Notes: generated by a model from the letters alone, not told the origin. DNA of 64,000 nucleotides from Bathymodiolus brooksi (GCA_963680875.1 OY804583.1:35701331-35765330), one strand, 5' to 3'. Numbered from the stretch's first letter, positions 1 through 12,510 are shown. Numbers and translations are program-made.

Positions 1-310
1 TTTGTAAAGTAATAAAATAATTATTTATTTCTTAGTTAAAGTGAAAAGGGTTCGGCGCGACATCCCCTGTTTTGTTTTCACGTTTTCAAAAATGAAATGG
101 ACCAGTTACATGTAGGTTAAAAAATATATTTCTTTACAAAATGTATATTGAACATGACAGACTTTGGGGGGGGAAATCAAAATGTTGATACAGGGCTATT
201 TTTTACTGTTCTCATTGTCGTATCTATTAATAGTTATAAACGTAGGGTAAATGATCTGAAACAATTTAAGGTACATTTCTAATTGGTGCCTTTAATTTAT
301 GAAAAAATGA
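1..310. other. AT-rich intergenic DNA with one arm of a direct repeat
   Basis: No gene is seen. Bases 221-306 form the first copy of a diverged direct repeat. It shares a stretch beginning TCTATTAATAGTTAT and running to CTTTAATTTATG with 569-655, at an offset of about 348 bp. A SINE fragment starts directly after the first copy. Confidence 0.5.
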
Positions 311-447
311 GTACCCGGAGAAACCACCGACCTGTCGCAAGTCACTGACAAACTTTATCACATAATGTTGTATCGAGTACACCTCGCCATGAACGAGGTT
401 CGAACTCACAACATACATGTTGGAAATTATTGCACTGGTAGGTAATT
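311..447 (-). mobile_element. SINE fragment (bivalve core-SINE family), copy 1
   Basis: Read on the minus strand, this carries the B-box-like GAGTTCGAAC stretch, the ATAACATTATGTGATAAAG segment and the GACTTGCGACAGGTCGG core. The 3' part after the core (the ACTGACCGCCACG segment seen in fuller copies) is missing, and so is most of the tRNA-like head. The family is defined here by at least eight related copies in this window. Confidence 0.8.
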
Positions 448-504
448 ATAGCCTATATTGACTATCATGTTTCTGCCCTTTGGTTTGCATGCTCCCAAAG
501 AACT

Positions 505-567
505 AAATTATTTGGCTTCCCAATTTTCTACATTTGAGTGTACCTGGTGAAGATTATTCCAGAAGCG
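505..567 (+). mobile_element. Penelope-type 3' tail fragment
   Basis: It contains TTTGGCTT followed about 35 bases later by CTGGTGAAGATTATTCCAGAA. The same layout recurs at 18650-18740 and 53480-53612. It resembles the 3' untranslated segment that often follows Penelope-like elements in bivalves. The link to Penelope is an inference, because no RT is attached here. Confidence 0.35.
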
Positions 568-568
568 T

Positions 569-655
569 ATCTATTAATAGTTATTTTAAACGTAGGGTGA
601 ATGACATGAAACAACCCAAGGTACTTTTCTAATTGGTGTCTTTAATTTATGGGAA
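569..655. repeat. Second copy of a ~87-bp direct repeat
   Basis: It matches 221-306 with scattered substitutions and a 4-base insertion (TTTT). The DNA between the copies holds the SINE fragment and the Penelope-like tail, so an old tandem duplication may have been split by insertions. Confidence 0.6.
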
Positions 656-674
656 AAACGACTTTGATGACACA

Positions 675-935
675 TTAATGCATTGCATATATCTTAGCTT
701 TCAACTCGTTTGAGCGGTTCTCTAAAGTTCTAACCCTTGATGATACAGAAAGCATAGACTGATTTAATTCATCAATACGTTTTTCTATGTTAGTTTCCAT
801 TCTCTGCACTCTAGTATAAATGCTAGTTTGTAGTATGATGTTTAACAGAGCATATGAGTTAGTAGTATCATCTTGACCAGATTCAATGATGTTGCGACTC
901 TGTGCAATCAGGTTGGACGTTTCATTCAGTAACAT
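675..935 (-). CDS. Small ORF predicted to form a coiled coil; possible LINE ORF1 fragment
   Basis: An 86-codon open frame starting at ATG 935. Residues about 45-82 carry regularly spaced hydrophobic positions in a charged background (MET.IEKRIDELNQSML and RVRTLENRSNELKAKI). This is typical of a coiled coil and of the N-terminal part of non-LTR retrotransposon ORF1 proteins. There is no signal peptide, membrane segment or zinc motif. No neighbouring RT is present and no family can be named with confidence. It could also be an exon of a host gene or a chance ORF. Confidence 0.3.
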   Translation of the reverse strand: MLLNETSNLIAQSRNIIESGQDDTTNSYALLNIILQTSIYTRVQRMETNIEKRIDELNQSMLSVSSRVRTLENRSNELKAKIYAMH

Positions 936-2644
936 GTTTCTCGTTCTGGTTATCGACTGGTGAACAATAAAGTCAATGCGATTTTACTACGGGTCCAAAG
1001 TCCAATTTCATTCAGGATGTTATGAACTGTTCACAGTGTGTTAATTGGCCCCAGGGTAAGTCAAGGCGGGTCACAATGAAAACAAAATGTCTTTCTTTGT
1101 CAAGAATTCAAAAGTTCAAAATAAAATTAGGGCGCTGGGAACTCCCAAACGTTAAAGTTCACACAAATTCTGATATTATAAAGCAAATATTCACGTTTTG
1201 CGAAAAAAGTATTTCCGAGACATAAGTATAACTATCCAAATTCCATGAAAATCTGCAGAGGGAAAACACACTTCATGTTTTCTTAATCACGTGACTGAGG
1301 CGAATTCCAAAGGTCTAAATAGGGTAGACAATATCAGCAAGAATTACCGATGCTTGATGTCTGATAGAGATTGGTCTTTTCTCTTGATCAACAACATTAC
1401 TAAAATAATGACGGGAATGTAAATCAAAGTCTTACAAAGTTTTAAACGGTAAATACTCACAGGAAACTTCATAGTTTCGCGAACACAATACACAATTTAG
1501 AAATAATTTAACGGAATACTGCAACATATATTAACTTCGAACATTTTGATGCAAGCCAAACAGTGCCTAGATCGTCAGAAAGAAATAGTCAGAAAGACTT
1601 TACCCGTAGGGTTGTAGGGGCTGGATTGGGTTATCGTTTTTAACCCCACGTTTTATCGTTGCATATATCTTTATTCTCATAAACCATGTTATTAGAAAGG
1701 TATAGAGATACACACCTGCTCTGTCGTTGCTTTTTTTTATGGGAGGGGGGGTTACGCAGGTGTGTTAAGGCTGTTTCTAAGATTGCATGCAATAAAAAAG
1801 GGGGGTCAGGTATGTAATACAAATTAATGAGTAAAACATAACAATATTTGATGCATATTGCAACCATTATTTATATACATGTTCGAAAGTGAAAATGTTT
1901 CAACTTTGTGCGAGTCAACGTGGATTTCTGTTGATAAAATGATATAGTCACGTGACTACAATCAGTGCCTTAACTAATTTCGAAAAGTTCTAGTATTTAG
2001 AGTGAAAGTTGAATTAAAAACTGGATATTTTCTGAAAGATTTTTTGTTTTTGTTTAAGAAAAGTGCTACGAGAGCTACTATACAGCCAACAATGGAGAGT
2101 AAGACAAGATAAAACGCGGAAAATTGACGATTCCTGTTGGCCAATGGTGTAAAATTGTAAATCATCGTCTTCTGTCAAGTTTTTCATTGGTCTCGTAGCA
2201 AAATCATATATCTTTATTATCTGCTCTTTATTAATATGTTTTCAACTGTGAATTTATTGACGCGTATATTCTAGAACTTTCATGTCGAAGTGTACGTACT
2301 CAATATTTAATCAATTTCGAAAACAATAAAACACTCAAGTGATCCGGCGCACCGATAAAGGGAGGTAACAATATTTGTTAACTCTATCGAAGGCAAATAT
2401 GAAAACAATATAAGCGGATTAATCATAGCATTTATTTTGGAAAGATTTTGAGCAAATGTATTATGAATGGCATAACTTATGATAAATAGTTAAATAAAGA
2501 AAATTTGCTGTTTCTTACTATTTTAAATTATTTTCGACAGATTTTGGTAGCACTCAACTATTTTGTACAATCAGACTGGCGGATCATGGTACAAAACCAG
2601 GAACTGCCATACAATGTACAACTAAAGGCTCAAGTTGTCACCGA
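936..2644. other. No recognisable gene
   Basis: AT-rich DNA. The longest frames are a 67-codon plus-strand ORF (1022-1225) and two minus-strand ORFs (1640-1867 and 1974-2165). The last encodes one clear hydrophobic segment (FYLVLLSIVGCIVALVALFL) followed by a basic stretch, like one transmembrane helix. No family was recognised and no splice context was established. Confidence 0.4.
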
Positions 2645-2815
2645 CAGAGTTCCGTCCGGGTTTTAAGTGTGATTCGTGCTGCTCAATCTTCAGTTTTCTG
2701 TGTAGTTTTTTTTTAGACCACTGTTTATCATTTTTTCCTTTTTCGATTGGCCATTGCATTGCATTCCGATAACTCTTTTGGCATCTACAAAAAAACTTTT
2801 CTTATCTGTTGACAT
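2645..2815 (+). repeat. Dispersed ~170-bp repeat (TTCGTGTTGCTCAATC family), copy 1
   Basis: The landmarks in order are: a G/T-rich opening, TTCGTG.TGCTCAATCTT, TTTAGACCA.TGTTT, a TC-rich stretch, TTGGCCATTGCATTG, CTCCGATTTACGG-like, and TTTGGCATCT. The same ordered landmarks occur at about eight other sites on both strands. It has no coding capacity and no obvious terminal repeats, so it may be the 3' end of a non-autonomous retroelement. Confidence 0.65.
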
Positions 2816-3088
2816 ATTCACGCACCACTATACTATCCCAATTATCAAATTTATTTCATTGTAGTATATATGCCACATTATTTTTTGTGGGTTTATTCCA
2901 TTCTAATGCAGGTAAAAACGTTATTTATAACTTTAGTTAGCTGCATGTTATTGAAATGAACAGTCAAACGATTTGAATTACAATTTCAGAAATGTTACGA
3001 AAAAATCGGGAATTTGCATAAAACCCAGCGTTCTATACAATAAAAAAAACATAAATAAAATATAAACGTACGGACTACTGGGTTTGAT

Positions 3089-3327
3089 GTTTAACACCAC
3101 TTTCAACAAATTTCAGTTATATCGTGGGGGTCAGTTTTATTGGTGGAGGAAAACGGTGTGCACAGAGAAAAACACGGATCTGCCACAAATCACTGGCAAA
3201 CTTTATAACATAATGTTGTATCGCCTGGGCGAGATTCGAACTCATAACGTTATTGGTGATAGGTAGTGATTGCATAGGTAGTTGTAAATCCAGCTACCAA
3301 ATGATCACGTCCACGAAGGCCCCTAAC
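3089..3327 (-). mobile_element. SINE, near full length, copy 2
   Basis: On the minus strand this runs from a tRNA-like head (a TTGTAAATCC-type palindromic segment, then GAGTTCGAATCTCGC as B box) through the ACATTATGTTATAAAG segment and core to ACTGACC and a GTTAAACA end. The core is more diverged than in other copies. Confidence 0.8.
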
Positions 3328-3914
3328 GGACTACTGAGTTAAATATTGTAGGGAAGGTCAATTAAGATTTCCTTTCCTTAAACTGGATATATCATACAGA
3401 TAAAGAATATTTTTTGTTGGAAAATTTTGGAAAATATTCATCAATGTGTTCCCTTTGGATTGTTTATTACAAACATAAATTTATTATTGCTATTAATTTT
3501 TTTTATCATTAGCCGTTTTTGGATTTATTTTGAATGATATGAAGTACCAACTATGTTATTTGAAAAGGTGTCTAGATCGAGATTGGAACAAAAATTCTGC
3601 TTCAGAGTGCATTTTTTTTTTCAGTTACAAAAATGTAGCATCGAAATCTTTTTATAAGAGTTAAATACACCCTTTTCCCCTAATGCTAAGTAAGAAATGA
3701 AATGTGATACACGTATACACCGTTAGGAATTTATATCCCTGTCGTTCTGTAGTCAACTGTTCAAGCGAAATGGTTTTAAGTATAAGATACAGTACTATTA
3801 AAAAAAAAAGAAGCGGCCCGTATTGAATATCCCGCAATACGTACAACTTCTTTTGTTTCAATAGTAGTTTATCTACAAAGGGAACAGCGTGGTTTTTTTT
3901 TTACAATTCCCACT
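3328..3914. other. No recognisable gene
   Basis: AT-rich DNA with poly-T runs. A 66-codon minus ORF (3661-3861) contains a hydrophobic stretch but resembles nothing known and is probably chance. Confidence 0.4.
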
Positions 3915-4199
3915 ATTCTGTCACGGAAATTAATCCTTTCCACGATGAAAACACGACGGAACAGGTAAACTGATATTTTTCATCCGCGGTGGTATCATCG
4001 TGGAAGGGATTAACTTTTATTATACGTGTGTTTTTTCCACGATATAGCGTGGAAATCATCATGGAAAAGATTAATATACATGTATGTGTTTTGAACACGA
4101 TATAGCGTGGACATCATCGTGGCAGAGATTAATATTATGTGTGGTGAACACGACATATAAATCTTTTCCACGATGATTTCCACGCTATATCGTGGAACA
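3915..4199. repeat. Short tandem units ending in a 38-bp-arm hairpin
   Basis: Units of roughly 56 bp built on CACGATATAGCGTGG and a GATTAATAT tail repeat at about 4035 and 4091, with a more diverged one upstream (about 3980). The last unit is inverted: bases 4035-4072 and 4160-4197 are reverse complements with one mismatch over 38 bp. CACGATATAGCGTG is itself palindromic. It could be a fold-back element remnant or a transcribed hairpin. Confidence 0.75.
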
Positions 4200-5015
4200 T
4201 ATTTTTAAAAGGTTTAATATGCCTAACATTAATATTTATTTGGAATGTATAAGCTTCCTAAAATTATATACACGAGAATCTTTACAGTCTGCATTGTCAT
4301 GTATGTCACAATGAAGCGTAGAAATTAATTATGGGACAAACAGATAATTATTTGTACAGAATATATGATTTTGTTCATCATAAATGGTATTGTCATTAAT
4401 TTACCGAAGTGTATGAAAATTGAGCTTTTCAAATATAGAGTTATATTCCTTATTTTGTAAGTTTATATAAAAAGGGAAACGTTTTACGTTTTCTTGTCAA
4501 TTTGGCGTAGTATAATAGAAAAAAAATTGTAGCGGTGATCGTCGGGTGTAAGTCCATTTGAATTGGAAAGGAGACCCTTTACGTTTACACTATACCATGG
4601 AGAGAATGTAGGGAAAAAAGTCACGGAACAAAAGTCACATATATAATGTCATCTTTCAGATAATTAAAGTTTTTTGTAAAAATTATTTCAATGCCTTAAT
4701 CTTTAATTTGTTTATACTGTAATTAATATATTCTTCCTGAATAGAGACCCAGTTGTTTATTTAGTACATGTATTTAATTCATAAATGACTCAAACCATAA
4801 TGATTTAAATGGAAAGGGGTAATTTATAATAAGAAGCCACTTGATTGCTATTGTCATAATGTTTATACAGAGACATACATAGGTTATTTTTAATAGTTAA
4901 GAATACAATTATGAAAGAAATTGTTGAACATCAACATATGGTGAAACCATACCTGGTGTATTCCATGCCCTAGTCAATTCAGAGCAAAATGTATGGTTTC
5001 TTTCACTTTTTGTAT
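4200..5015. other. No recognisable gene
   Basis: AT-rich intergenic DNA. I see no ORF, repeat or RNA gene that can be supported. Confidence 0.4.
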
Positions 5016-5187
5016 AAAAGGAAACAGTTAACTGTCACTATCATTAAACGAAAATGGAGATTATACCAAGCAACAGAGGTGGTTCCAAGCTGTGTTACCA
5101 GGGGTACCTGTATACCAAACATGCTACCAGGGAGACCAATCAGTGGTGGAAGTGTGTTAAACGGTCAAGCATAGGATGCAGAGGAAA
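5016..5187 (+). pseudogene. Upstream duplicate of the FLYWCH zinc-finger segment
   Basis: Bases 5016-5171 match 12611-12766 with a single difference, and after a 9-base insertion the match continues for GAGGAAA. Read in the frame of the downstream copy from ATG 5053, it encodes the first half of a FLYWCH finger: GGSKLCYQGYLYTK, then HWWKCVKRSSIGCRGN. Unlike the downstream copy it keeps the second cysteine (GCRG). The frame ends about 10 codons later in unrelated sequence. It is a gene fragment on the left of the Helitron-like array. Confidence 0.85.
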
Positions 5188-5280
5188 TTCTGACATGTAA
5201 CAAACATGTATACCAGAGGCTCTCAAGAGCCTGTATCGTTCACCTGGTTATAAAAAAAACCAATTGGTCCTATGTAAAAA

Positions 5281-8200
5281 CTATGTCCTGCAGTGGTAGT
5301 CATCTTGGAATTACGATCAACATAAAAAACACAAAGTTTGTAAAGGACCTTCCAATGATTGATGCATAGTTTAGGTTCAATCAGTGCAATAGCTTCAGAG
5401 AAGAAGATATTTCTGTATTTTCCCGATATGGTCCTGTGTTAATACTATGACCTGTGGTGGCAGCCATCTTGGATTTCCGATCGGCATAAAAAACAGAGGA
5501 CCTTCCAATGATCATTCCTGGGCAGTTTGGTTTCAGAGAAGAAGCGTTTTGAAACATTTTTCCCATAGGGTCCAATGTTAAACAAGTCCTGCCGTAGCCG
5601 CCATTTTGAATTTCATATCAGAACAAAAAACGTAAAGTTTGTAGAGGACCATCCAATGAACATTCATGTACAGTTTAGCTTTAATCATATTTGTAGTTTC
5701 TGAGAAGAAGGCATTTGAACATTTTCCCATAGGGTCCAATGTTAATCTATGTCCTGCGGTGGTGGCCATCTTGGATATCCGATCGACATAAAAAACACAC
5801 ACCTTGTAGAGGACCTTCCAATGATCATTCCTGGGCAGTTTGGTTTCAATTATCCAAGCGGTTTCAGAGAAGAAGCGTTTTGAAACATTTTCCCATAGGG
5901 TCCAATGTTAATCTATGTATTGCGGTGGCGGCCATCTTGGATTTCCGATCGACATAAAAAACATAAAATTTGTAGAGGACCTTCCAATGATCATTCCTGG
6001 GCAGTTTGGTTTCAATTGTCCAATTGGTTTCAGAGAAGAAGTGTTTTGAAACATTTTTCCCATAGGGTCCAATGTTAAACTAAGTCCTGCCGTAGCCGCC
6101 ATTTTGAATTTCATATCGGAACAAAAAACGTAAAGTTTGTAGAGGACCATCCAATGAACATTCATGTACAGTTTGGCTTTAATCATATTTGTAGTTTCTG
6201 AGAAGAAGGCATTTGAACATTTTCCCATAGGGTCCAATGCTAATCTATGTCCTGCGGTGGTGGCCATCTTGGATATCCGATCGGCATAAAAAACACACAC
6301 CTTGTAGAGAACCTTCCAATGATCATTCCTGGGCAGTTTGGTTTCAATTATCCAAGTGGTTTCAGAGAAGAAGCGTTTTGAAACATTTTCCCCATAGGGT
6401 CCAATGTTAATCTATGTATTGCGGTGGCGGCCATCTTGGATTTCCGATCGACATAAAAAACATAAACTTTGTAGAGGACCTTCCAATGATCATTCCTGGG
6501 CAGTTTGGTTTCAACTGTCCTAGTGGTTTCAGAGAAGAAGCGTTTTGAAACATTTTCCCATAGGGTCCAATGTTAATCTATGTATTGCGGTGGCGGCTAT
6601 CTTGGATTTCCGATCGACTTAAAAAACATAAACTTTGTAGAGGACCTTCCAATGATCATTCCTGGGCAGTTTGGTTTCAACTGTCCTAGTGGTTTCAGAG
6701 AAGAAGCGTTTTGAAACATTTTCCCATAGGGTCCAATGTTAATCTATGTATTGCGGTGGCGGCTATCTTGGATTTCCGATCGACTTAAAAAACATAAACT
6801 TTGTAGAGGACCTTCCAATGATCATTCCTGGGCAGTTTGGTTTCAACTGTCCAAGTGGTTTCAGAGAAGAAGCATTTTGAAACATTTTCCCCATAGGGTC
6901 CAATGTTAAACTAAGTCCTGCCGTAGCCGCCATTTTGAATTTCATATCGGAACAAAAAACGTAAAGTTTGTAGAGGACCATCCAATGAACATTCATGTAC
7001 AGTTTGGCTTTAATCATATTTGTAGTTTCTGAGAAGAAGGCATTTGAACATTTTCCCATAGGGTCCAATGTTAATCTATGTATTGTGGTGATGGCCATCT
7101 TGGATATCCGATCGACATAAAAAACACACACCTTGTAGAGGACCTTCCAATGATCATTCCTGGGCAGTTTGGTTTCAATTATCCAAGCGGTTTCAGAGAA
7201 GAAGCGTTTTGAAACATTTTCCCATAGGGTCCAATGTTAATCTATGTATTGCGGTGGCGGCCATCTTGGATTTCCGATCGACATAAAAAACATAAAATTT
7301 GTAGAGGACCTTCCAATGATCATTCCTGGGCAGTTTGGTTTCAATTGTCCAATTGGTTTCAGAGAAGAAGTGTTTTGAAACATTTTTCCCATAGGGTCCA
7401 ATGTTAAACTAAGTCCTGCCGTAGCCGCCATTTTGAATTTCATATCGGAACAAAAAACGTAAAGTTTGTAGAGGACCATCCAATGAACATTCATGTACAG
7501 TTTGGCTTTAATCATATTTGTAGTTTCTGAGAAGAAGGCATTTGAACATTTTCCCATAGGGTCCAATGCTAATCTATGTCCTGCGGTGGTGGCCATCTTG
7601 GATATCCGATCGGCATAAAAAACACACACCTTGTAGAGAACCTTCCAATGATCATTCCTGGGCAGTTTGGTTTCAATTATCCAAGTGGTTTCAGAGAAGA
7701 AGCGTTTTGAAACATTTTCCCCATAGGGTCCAATGTTAATCTATGTATTGCGGTGGCGGCCATCTTGGATTTCCGATCGACATAAAAAACATAAACTTTG
7801 TAGAGGACCTTCCAATGATCATTCCTGGGCAGTTTGGTTTCAACTGTCCTAGTGGTTTCAGAGAAGAAGCGTTTTGAAACATTTTCCCATAGGGTCCAAT
7901 GTTAATCTATGTATTGCGGTGGCGGCTATCTTGGATTTCCGATCGACTTAAAAAACATAAACTTTGTAGAGGACCTTCCAATGATCATTCCTGGGCAGTT
8001 TGGTTTCAACTGTCCTAGTGGTTTCAGAGAAGAAGCGTTTTGAAACATTTTCCCATAGGGTCCAATGTTAATCTATGTATTGCGGTGGCGGCTATCTTGG
8101 ATTTCCGATCGACTTAAAAAACATAAACTTTGTAGAGGACCTTCCAATGATCATTCCTGGGCAGTTTGGTTTCAACTGTCCAAGTGGTTTCAGAGAAGAA

Positions 8201-11200
8201 GCATTTTGAAACATTTTCCCCATAGGGTCCAATGTTAAACTAAGTCCTGCCGTAGCCGCCATTTTGAATTTCATATCGGAACAAAAAACGTAAAGTTTGT
8301 AGAGGACCATCCAATGAACATTCATGTACAGTTTGGCTTTAATCATATTTGTAGTTTCTGAGAAGAAGGCATTTGAACATTTTCCCATAGGGTCCAATGT
8401 TAATCTATGTATTGTGGTGGCGGCCATCTTGGATTTCCGGTCGACATAAAAAACATAAACTTTGTAGAGGACCTTCCAATGATCATTCTTGGGCAGTTTG
8501 GTTTCAATTGTCCAAGTGGTTTCAGAGAAGAAGCGTTTTGAAACATTTCCCCATAGGGTCCAATGTTAAACTAAGTCCTGCCGTAGCCGCCATTTTGAAT
8601 TTCATATCGGAACAAAAAACGTAAAGTTTGTAGAGGACCATCCAATGAACATTCATGTACAGTTTGGCTTTAATAATATTTGTAGTTTCTGAGAAGAAGG
8701 CATTTGAACATTTTCCCATAGGGTCCAATGTTAATCTATGTATTATGGTGGTGGCCATCTTGGATTTCCGATCGGCATAAAAAACATAAAATTTGTAGAG
8801 AACCTTCCAATGATCATTCCTGGGCAGTTTGGTTTCAACTGTCCAAGTGGTTTCAGAGAAGAAGCATTTTGAAACATTTTCCCCATAGGGTCCAATGTTA
8901 AACTAAGTCCTGCCGTAGCCGCCATTTTGAATTTCATATCGGAACAAAAAACGTAAAGTTTGTAGAGGACCATCCAATGAACATTCATGTACAGTTTGGC
9001 TTTAATAATATTTGTAGTTTCTGAGAAGAAGGCATTTGAACATTTTCCCATAGGGTCCAATGTTAATCTATGTATTATGGTGGTGGCCATCTTGGATTTC
9101 CGATCGGCATAAAAAACATAAAATTTGTAGAGAACCTTCCAATGATCATTCCTGGGCAGTTTAGTTTCAACTGTCCTAGTGGTTTCAGAGAAGAAGCGTT
9201 TTGAAACATTTTCCCATAGGGTCCAATGTTAATCTATGTATTGCGGTGGCGGCCATCTTGGATTTCCGGTCGACATAAAAAACATAAACTTTGTAGAGGA
9301 CCTTCCAATGATCATTCCTGGGCAGTTTGGTTTCAATTGTCCAAGTGGTTTCAGAGAAGAAGCGTTTTGAAACATTTTCCCATAGGGTCCAATGTTAAAC
9401 TAAGTCCTGCCGTAGCCGCCATTTTGAATTTCATATCGGAACAAAAAACGTAAAGTTTGTAGAGGACCATCCAATGAACATTCATGTACAGTTTGGCTTT
9501 AATAATATTTGTAGTTTCTGAGAAGAAGGCATTTGAACATTTTCCCATAGGGTCCAATGTTAATCTATGTATTATGGTGGTGGCCATCTTGGATTTCCGA
9601 TCGGCATAAAAAACATAAAATTTGTAGAGAACCTTCCAATGATCATGCCTGGGCAGTTTGGTTTCAACTGTCCTAGTGGTTTCAGAGAAGAAGCGTTTTG
9701 AAACATTTTCCCCATAGGGTCCAATGTTAAACTAAGTCCTGCCGTAGCCGCCATTTTGAATTTCATACCGGAACAAAAAACGTAAAGTTTGTAGAGGACC
9801 ATCTAATGAACATTCATGTACAGTTTGGCTTTAATCATATTTGTAGTTTCTGAGAAGAAGGCATTTGAATATTTTCCCATAGGGTCCAATGTTAATCTAT
9901 GTCCTGCAGTGGTGGCCATCTTGAATTTTCGATCGGCATAAAAATAACATAAACTTTGTAGAGGACCTTCCAATGACTATTCCTGGGCAGTTTGGTTTCT
10001 ATTGTCCAAGTGGTTTCAGAGAAGAAGCGTTTTGAAACATTTTTCCCATAGGGTCCAATGTTAAACTAAGTCCTGCCGTAGCCGCCATTTTGAATTTCAT
10101 ATCGGAACAAAAAACGTAAAGTTTGTAGAGGACCATCCAATGAACATTCATGTACAGTTTGGCTTTAATCATATTTGTAGTTTCTGAGAAGAAGGCATTT
10201 GAACATTTTCCCATAGGATCCAATGTTAATATATGTATTGCGGTGGTGGCCATCTTGGATTTCCGATCGGCATAAAAAACATAAAATTTGTAGAGGACCT
10301 TCCAATGATCATTCCTAGGCAGTTTGGTTTCAATTATCCAAGTGGTTTCAGAGAAGAAGCGTTTTGAAACATTTTTCCCATAGGGTCCAATGTTAAACTA
10401 AGTCCTGCCGTAGCCGCCATTTTGAATTTCATACCAGAACAAAAAACGTAAAGTTTGTAGAGGACCATCTAATGAACATTCATGTACAGTTTGGCTTTAA
10501 TCATATTTGTAGTTTCTGAGTAGAAGGCATTTGAATATTTTCCCATAGGGTCCAATGTTAATCTGTCCTGCGGTGGCGGCCATCTTGGATTTCCGACCGG
10601 CATAAAAAACAGAAAATTTGTAGAGGACCTTCCAATGATCATTCCTGGGCAGTTTGGTTTCAACTGTCCAAGTGGTTTCAGAGAAGAAGCATTTTGAAAC
10701 ATTTTTCCCATAGGGTCCAATGTTAAACTAAGTCCTGCCGTAGCCGCCATTTTGAATTTCCTATCGGAACAAAAAACCTTAAGATTGTAGAGGACCATCC
10801 AATGAACATTCATGTACAGTTTGGCTTTAATCATATTTGTAGTTTCTGAGAAGAAGGCATTTGAACATTTTCCCATAGGGTCCAATGTTAATCTATGTAT
10901 TGCGGTGGCGGCCATCTTGGATTTCCGATCGGCATAAAAAACGTAAAATTTCTAAAGGACCTTCCAATGATCATTCCTAGGCAGTTTGGTTTCAATTATC
11001 CAAGTGGTTTCAGAGAAGAAGCGTTTTGAAACATTTTTCCCATAGGGTTCAATGTTAAACTAAGTCCTGCCGTAGCCGCCATTTTGAATTTCATATCGGA
11101 ACAAAAAACGTAAAGATTGTAGAGGACCATCTAATGAACATTCATGTACAGTTTGGCTTTAATCATATTTGTAGTTTCTGAGTAGAAGGCATTTGAATAT

Positions 11201-12510
11201 TTTCCCATAGGGTCCAATGTTAATCTATGTATTGCGGTGGCGGCCATCTTGGATTTCCGATCGGCATAAAAAACGTAAAATTTCTAGAGGACCTTCCAAT
11301 GATCATTCCTAGGCAGTTTGGTTTCAATTATCCAAGTGGTTTCAGAGAAGCGTTTTGAAACATTTTTCCCATAGGGTTCAATGTTAAACTAAGTCCTGCC
11401 GTAGCCGCCATTTTGAATTTCATATCGGAACAAAAAACGTAAAGTTTGTAGAGGACCATCTAATGAACATTCATGTACAGTTTGGCTTTAATCATATTTG
11501 TAGTTTCTGAGTAGAAGGCATTTGAATATTTTCCCATAGGGTCCAATGTTAATCTATGTCCTGCGGTGGCGGCCATCTTGGATTTCCGACCGGCATAAAA
11601 AACATAAAATTTGTAGAGGACCTTCCAATGATCATACCTGGGCAGTTTGGTGTCAACTGTCCAAGTGGTTTCAGAGAAGAAGCATTTTGAAACATTTTTC
11701 CCATAGGGTCCAATGTTAAACTAAGTCCTGCCGTAGCCGCCATTTTGAATTTCATATTGGAACAAAAAACCTTAAGATTGTAGAGGACCATCCAATGAAC
11801 ATTCATGTACAGTTTGGCTTTAATAATATTTGTAGTTTCTGAGAAGAAGGCATTTGAACATTTTCCCATAGGGTCCAATGTTAATCTATGTCCTGCGGTG
11901 GCGGCCATCTTGGATTTCCGACCGTCATAAAAAACAAAAAATTTGTAGAGGACCTTCCAATGATCATTCCTGGGCAGTTTGGTTTCAACTGTCCAAGTGG
12001 TTTCAGAGAAGAAGCATTTTGAAACATTTTCCCCATAGGGTCCAATGTTAAACTAAGTCCTGCCGTAGCCGCCATTTTGAATTTCATATCGGAACAAAAA
12101 ACCTTAAGATTGTAGAGGACCATCCAATGAACATTCATGTACAGTTTGGCTTTAATCATATTTGTAGTTTCTGAGAAGAAGGCATTTGAACATTTTCCCA
12201 TAGGGTCCAATGTTAATCTATGTCCTGCGATGGCGACCATCTTGGATTTCCGATCGGCATAAAAAACAGTAACTTGGTAAAGGACATTCCAATGATCATT
12301 CCTGTACAGTTTGGGTTCAGTCAGTTCATTAGTTTCGGAGAAGAAGATCTTTGAAATTTCAGCCAATCAGAGCATATTATTGGCCCTGGCAGCCATATTG
12401 AATATCCGACTGGAACGAAAAACAGTAACTTTGTAGAGGACCATCCAAGGAACATTCCTGCTAAGTTCGGTTCCAATCGGCCAAGTGGTTTCGGAGAAGA
12501 AGCTTGAAAT
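5281..12510 (+). repeat. 166-bp satellite array, ~43 monomers, two alternating types
   Basis: The monomer is about 166 bp and starts near CTATGTCCTGC or AAGTCCTGCC. Type A has GCCGTAGCCGCCATTTTG and GGACCATCCAATGAACATTC. Type B has GGTGGCGGCCATCTTGG and GGACCTTCCAATGATCATTC. From about 8.25 to 12.3 kb, A and B mostly alternate as a ~332-bp dimer. Between about 5.74 and 8.40 kb an 8-monomer block (1329 bp, A-B-B-A-B-B-B-B) occurs twice, nearly identical. The first and last one or two monomers are diverged. The many 75-160-codon minus-strand ORFs here are by-products of the repeat and not genes. Confidence 0.95.

Noticed and set aside
1974..2165. Fragment of a seven-helix receptor
   Set aside because: One hydrophobic helix followed by basic residues is too little. 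There are no conserved receptor motifs or splice sites.
3084..3266. 60-codon ORF with [13 protein letters not shown]
   Set aside because: It is a translation of a SINE copy; similar fragments arise at 61427-61630 on the other strand.
5381..12366. About 20 minus-strand and a few plus-strand ORFs of 60-161 codons with repeated MATT..HRLTLDPMGK and KPNCPGMIIGRSS segments
   Set aside because: They are translations of the 166-bp satellite. The frame persists only because 166-bp monomers happen to lack stops for one or two units. They vary with repeat number and match no protein family.
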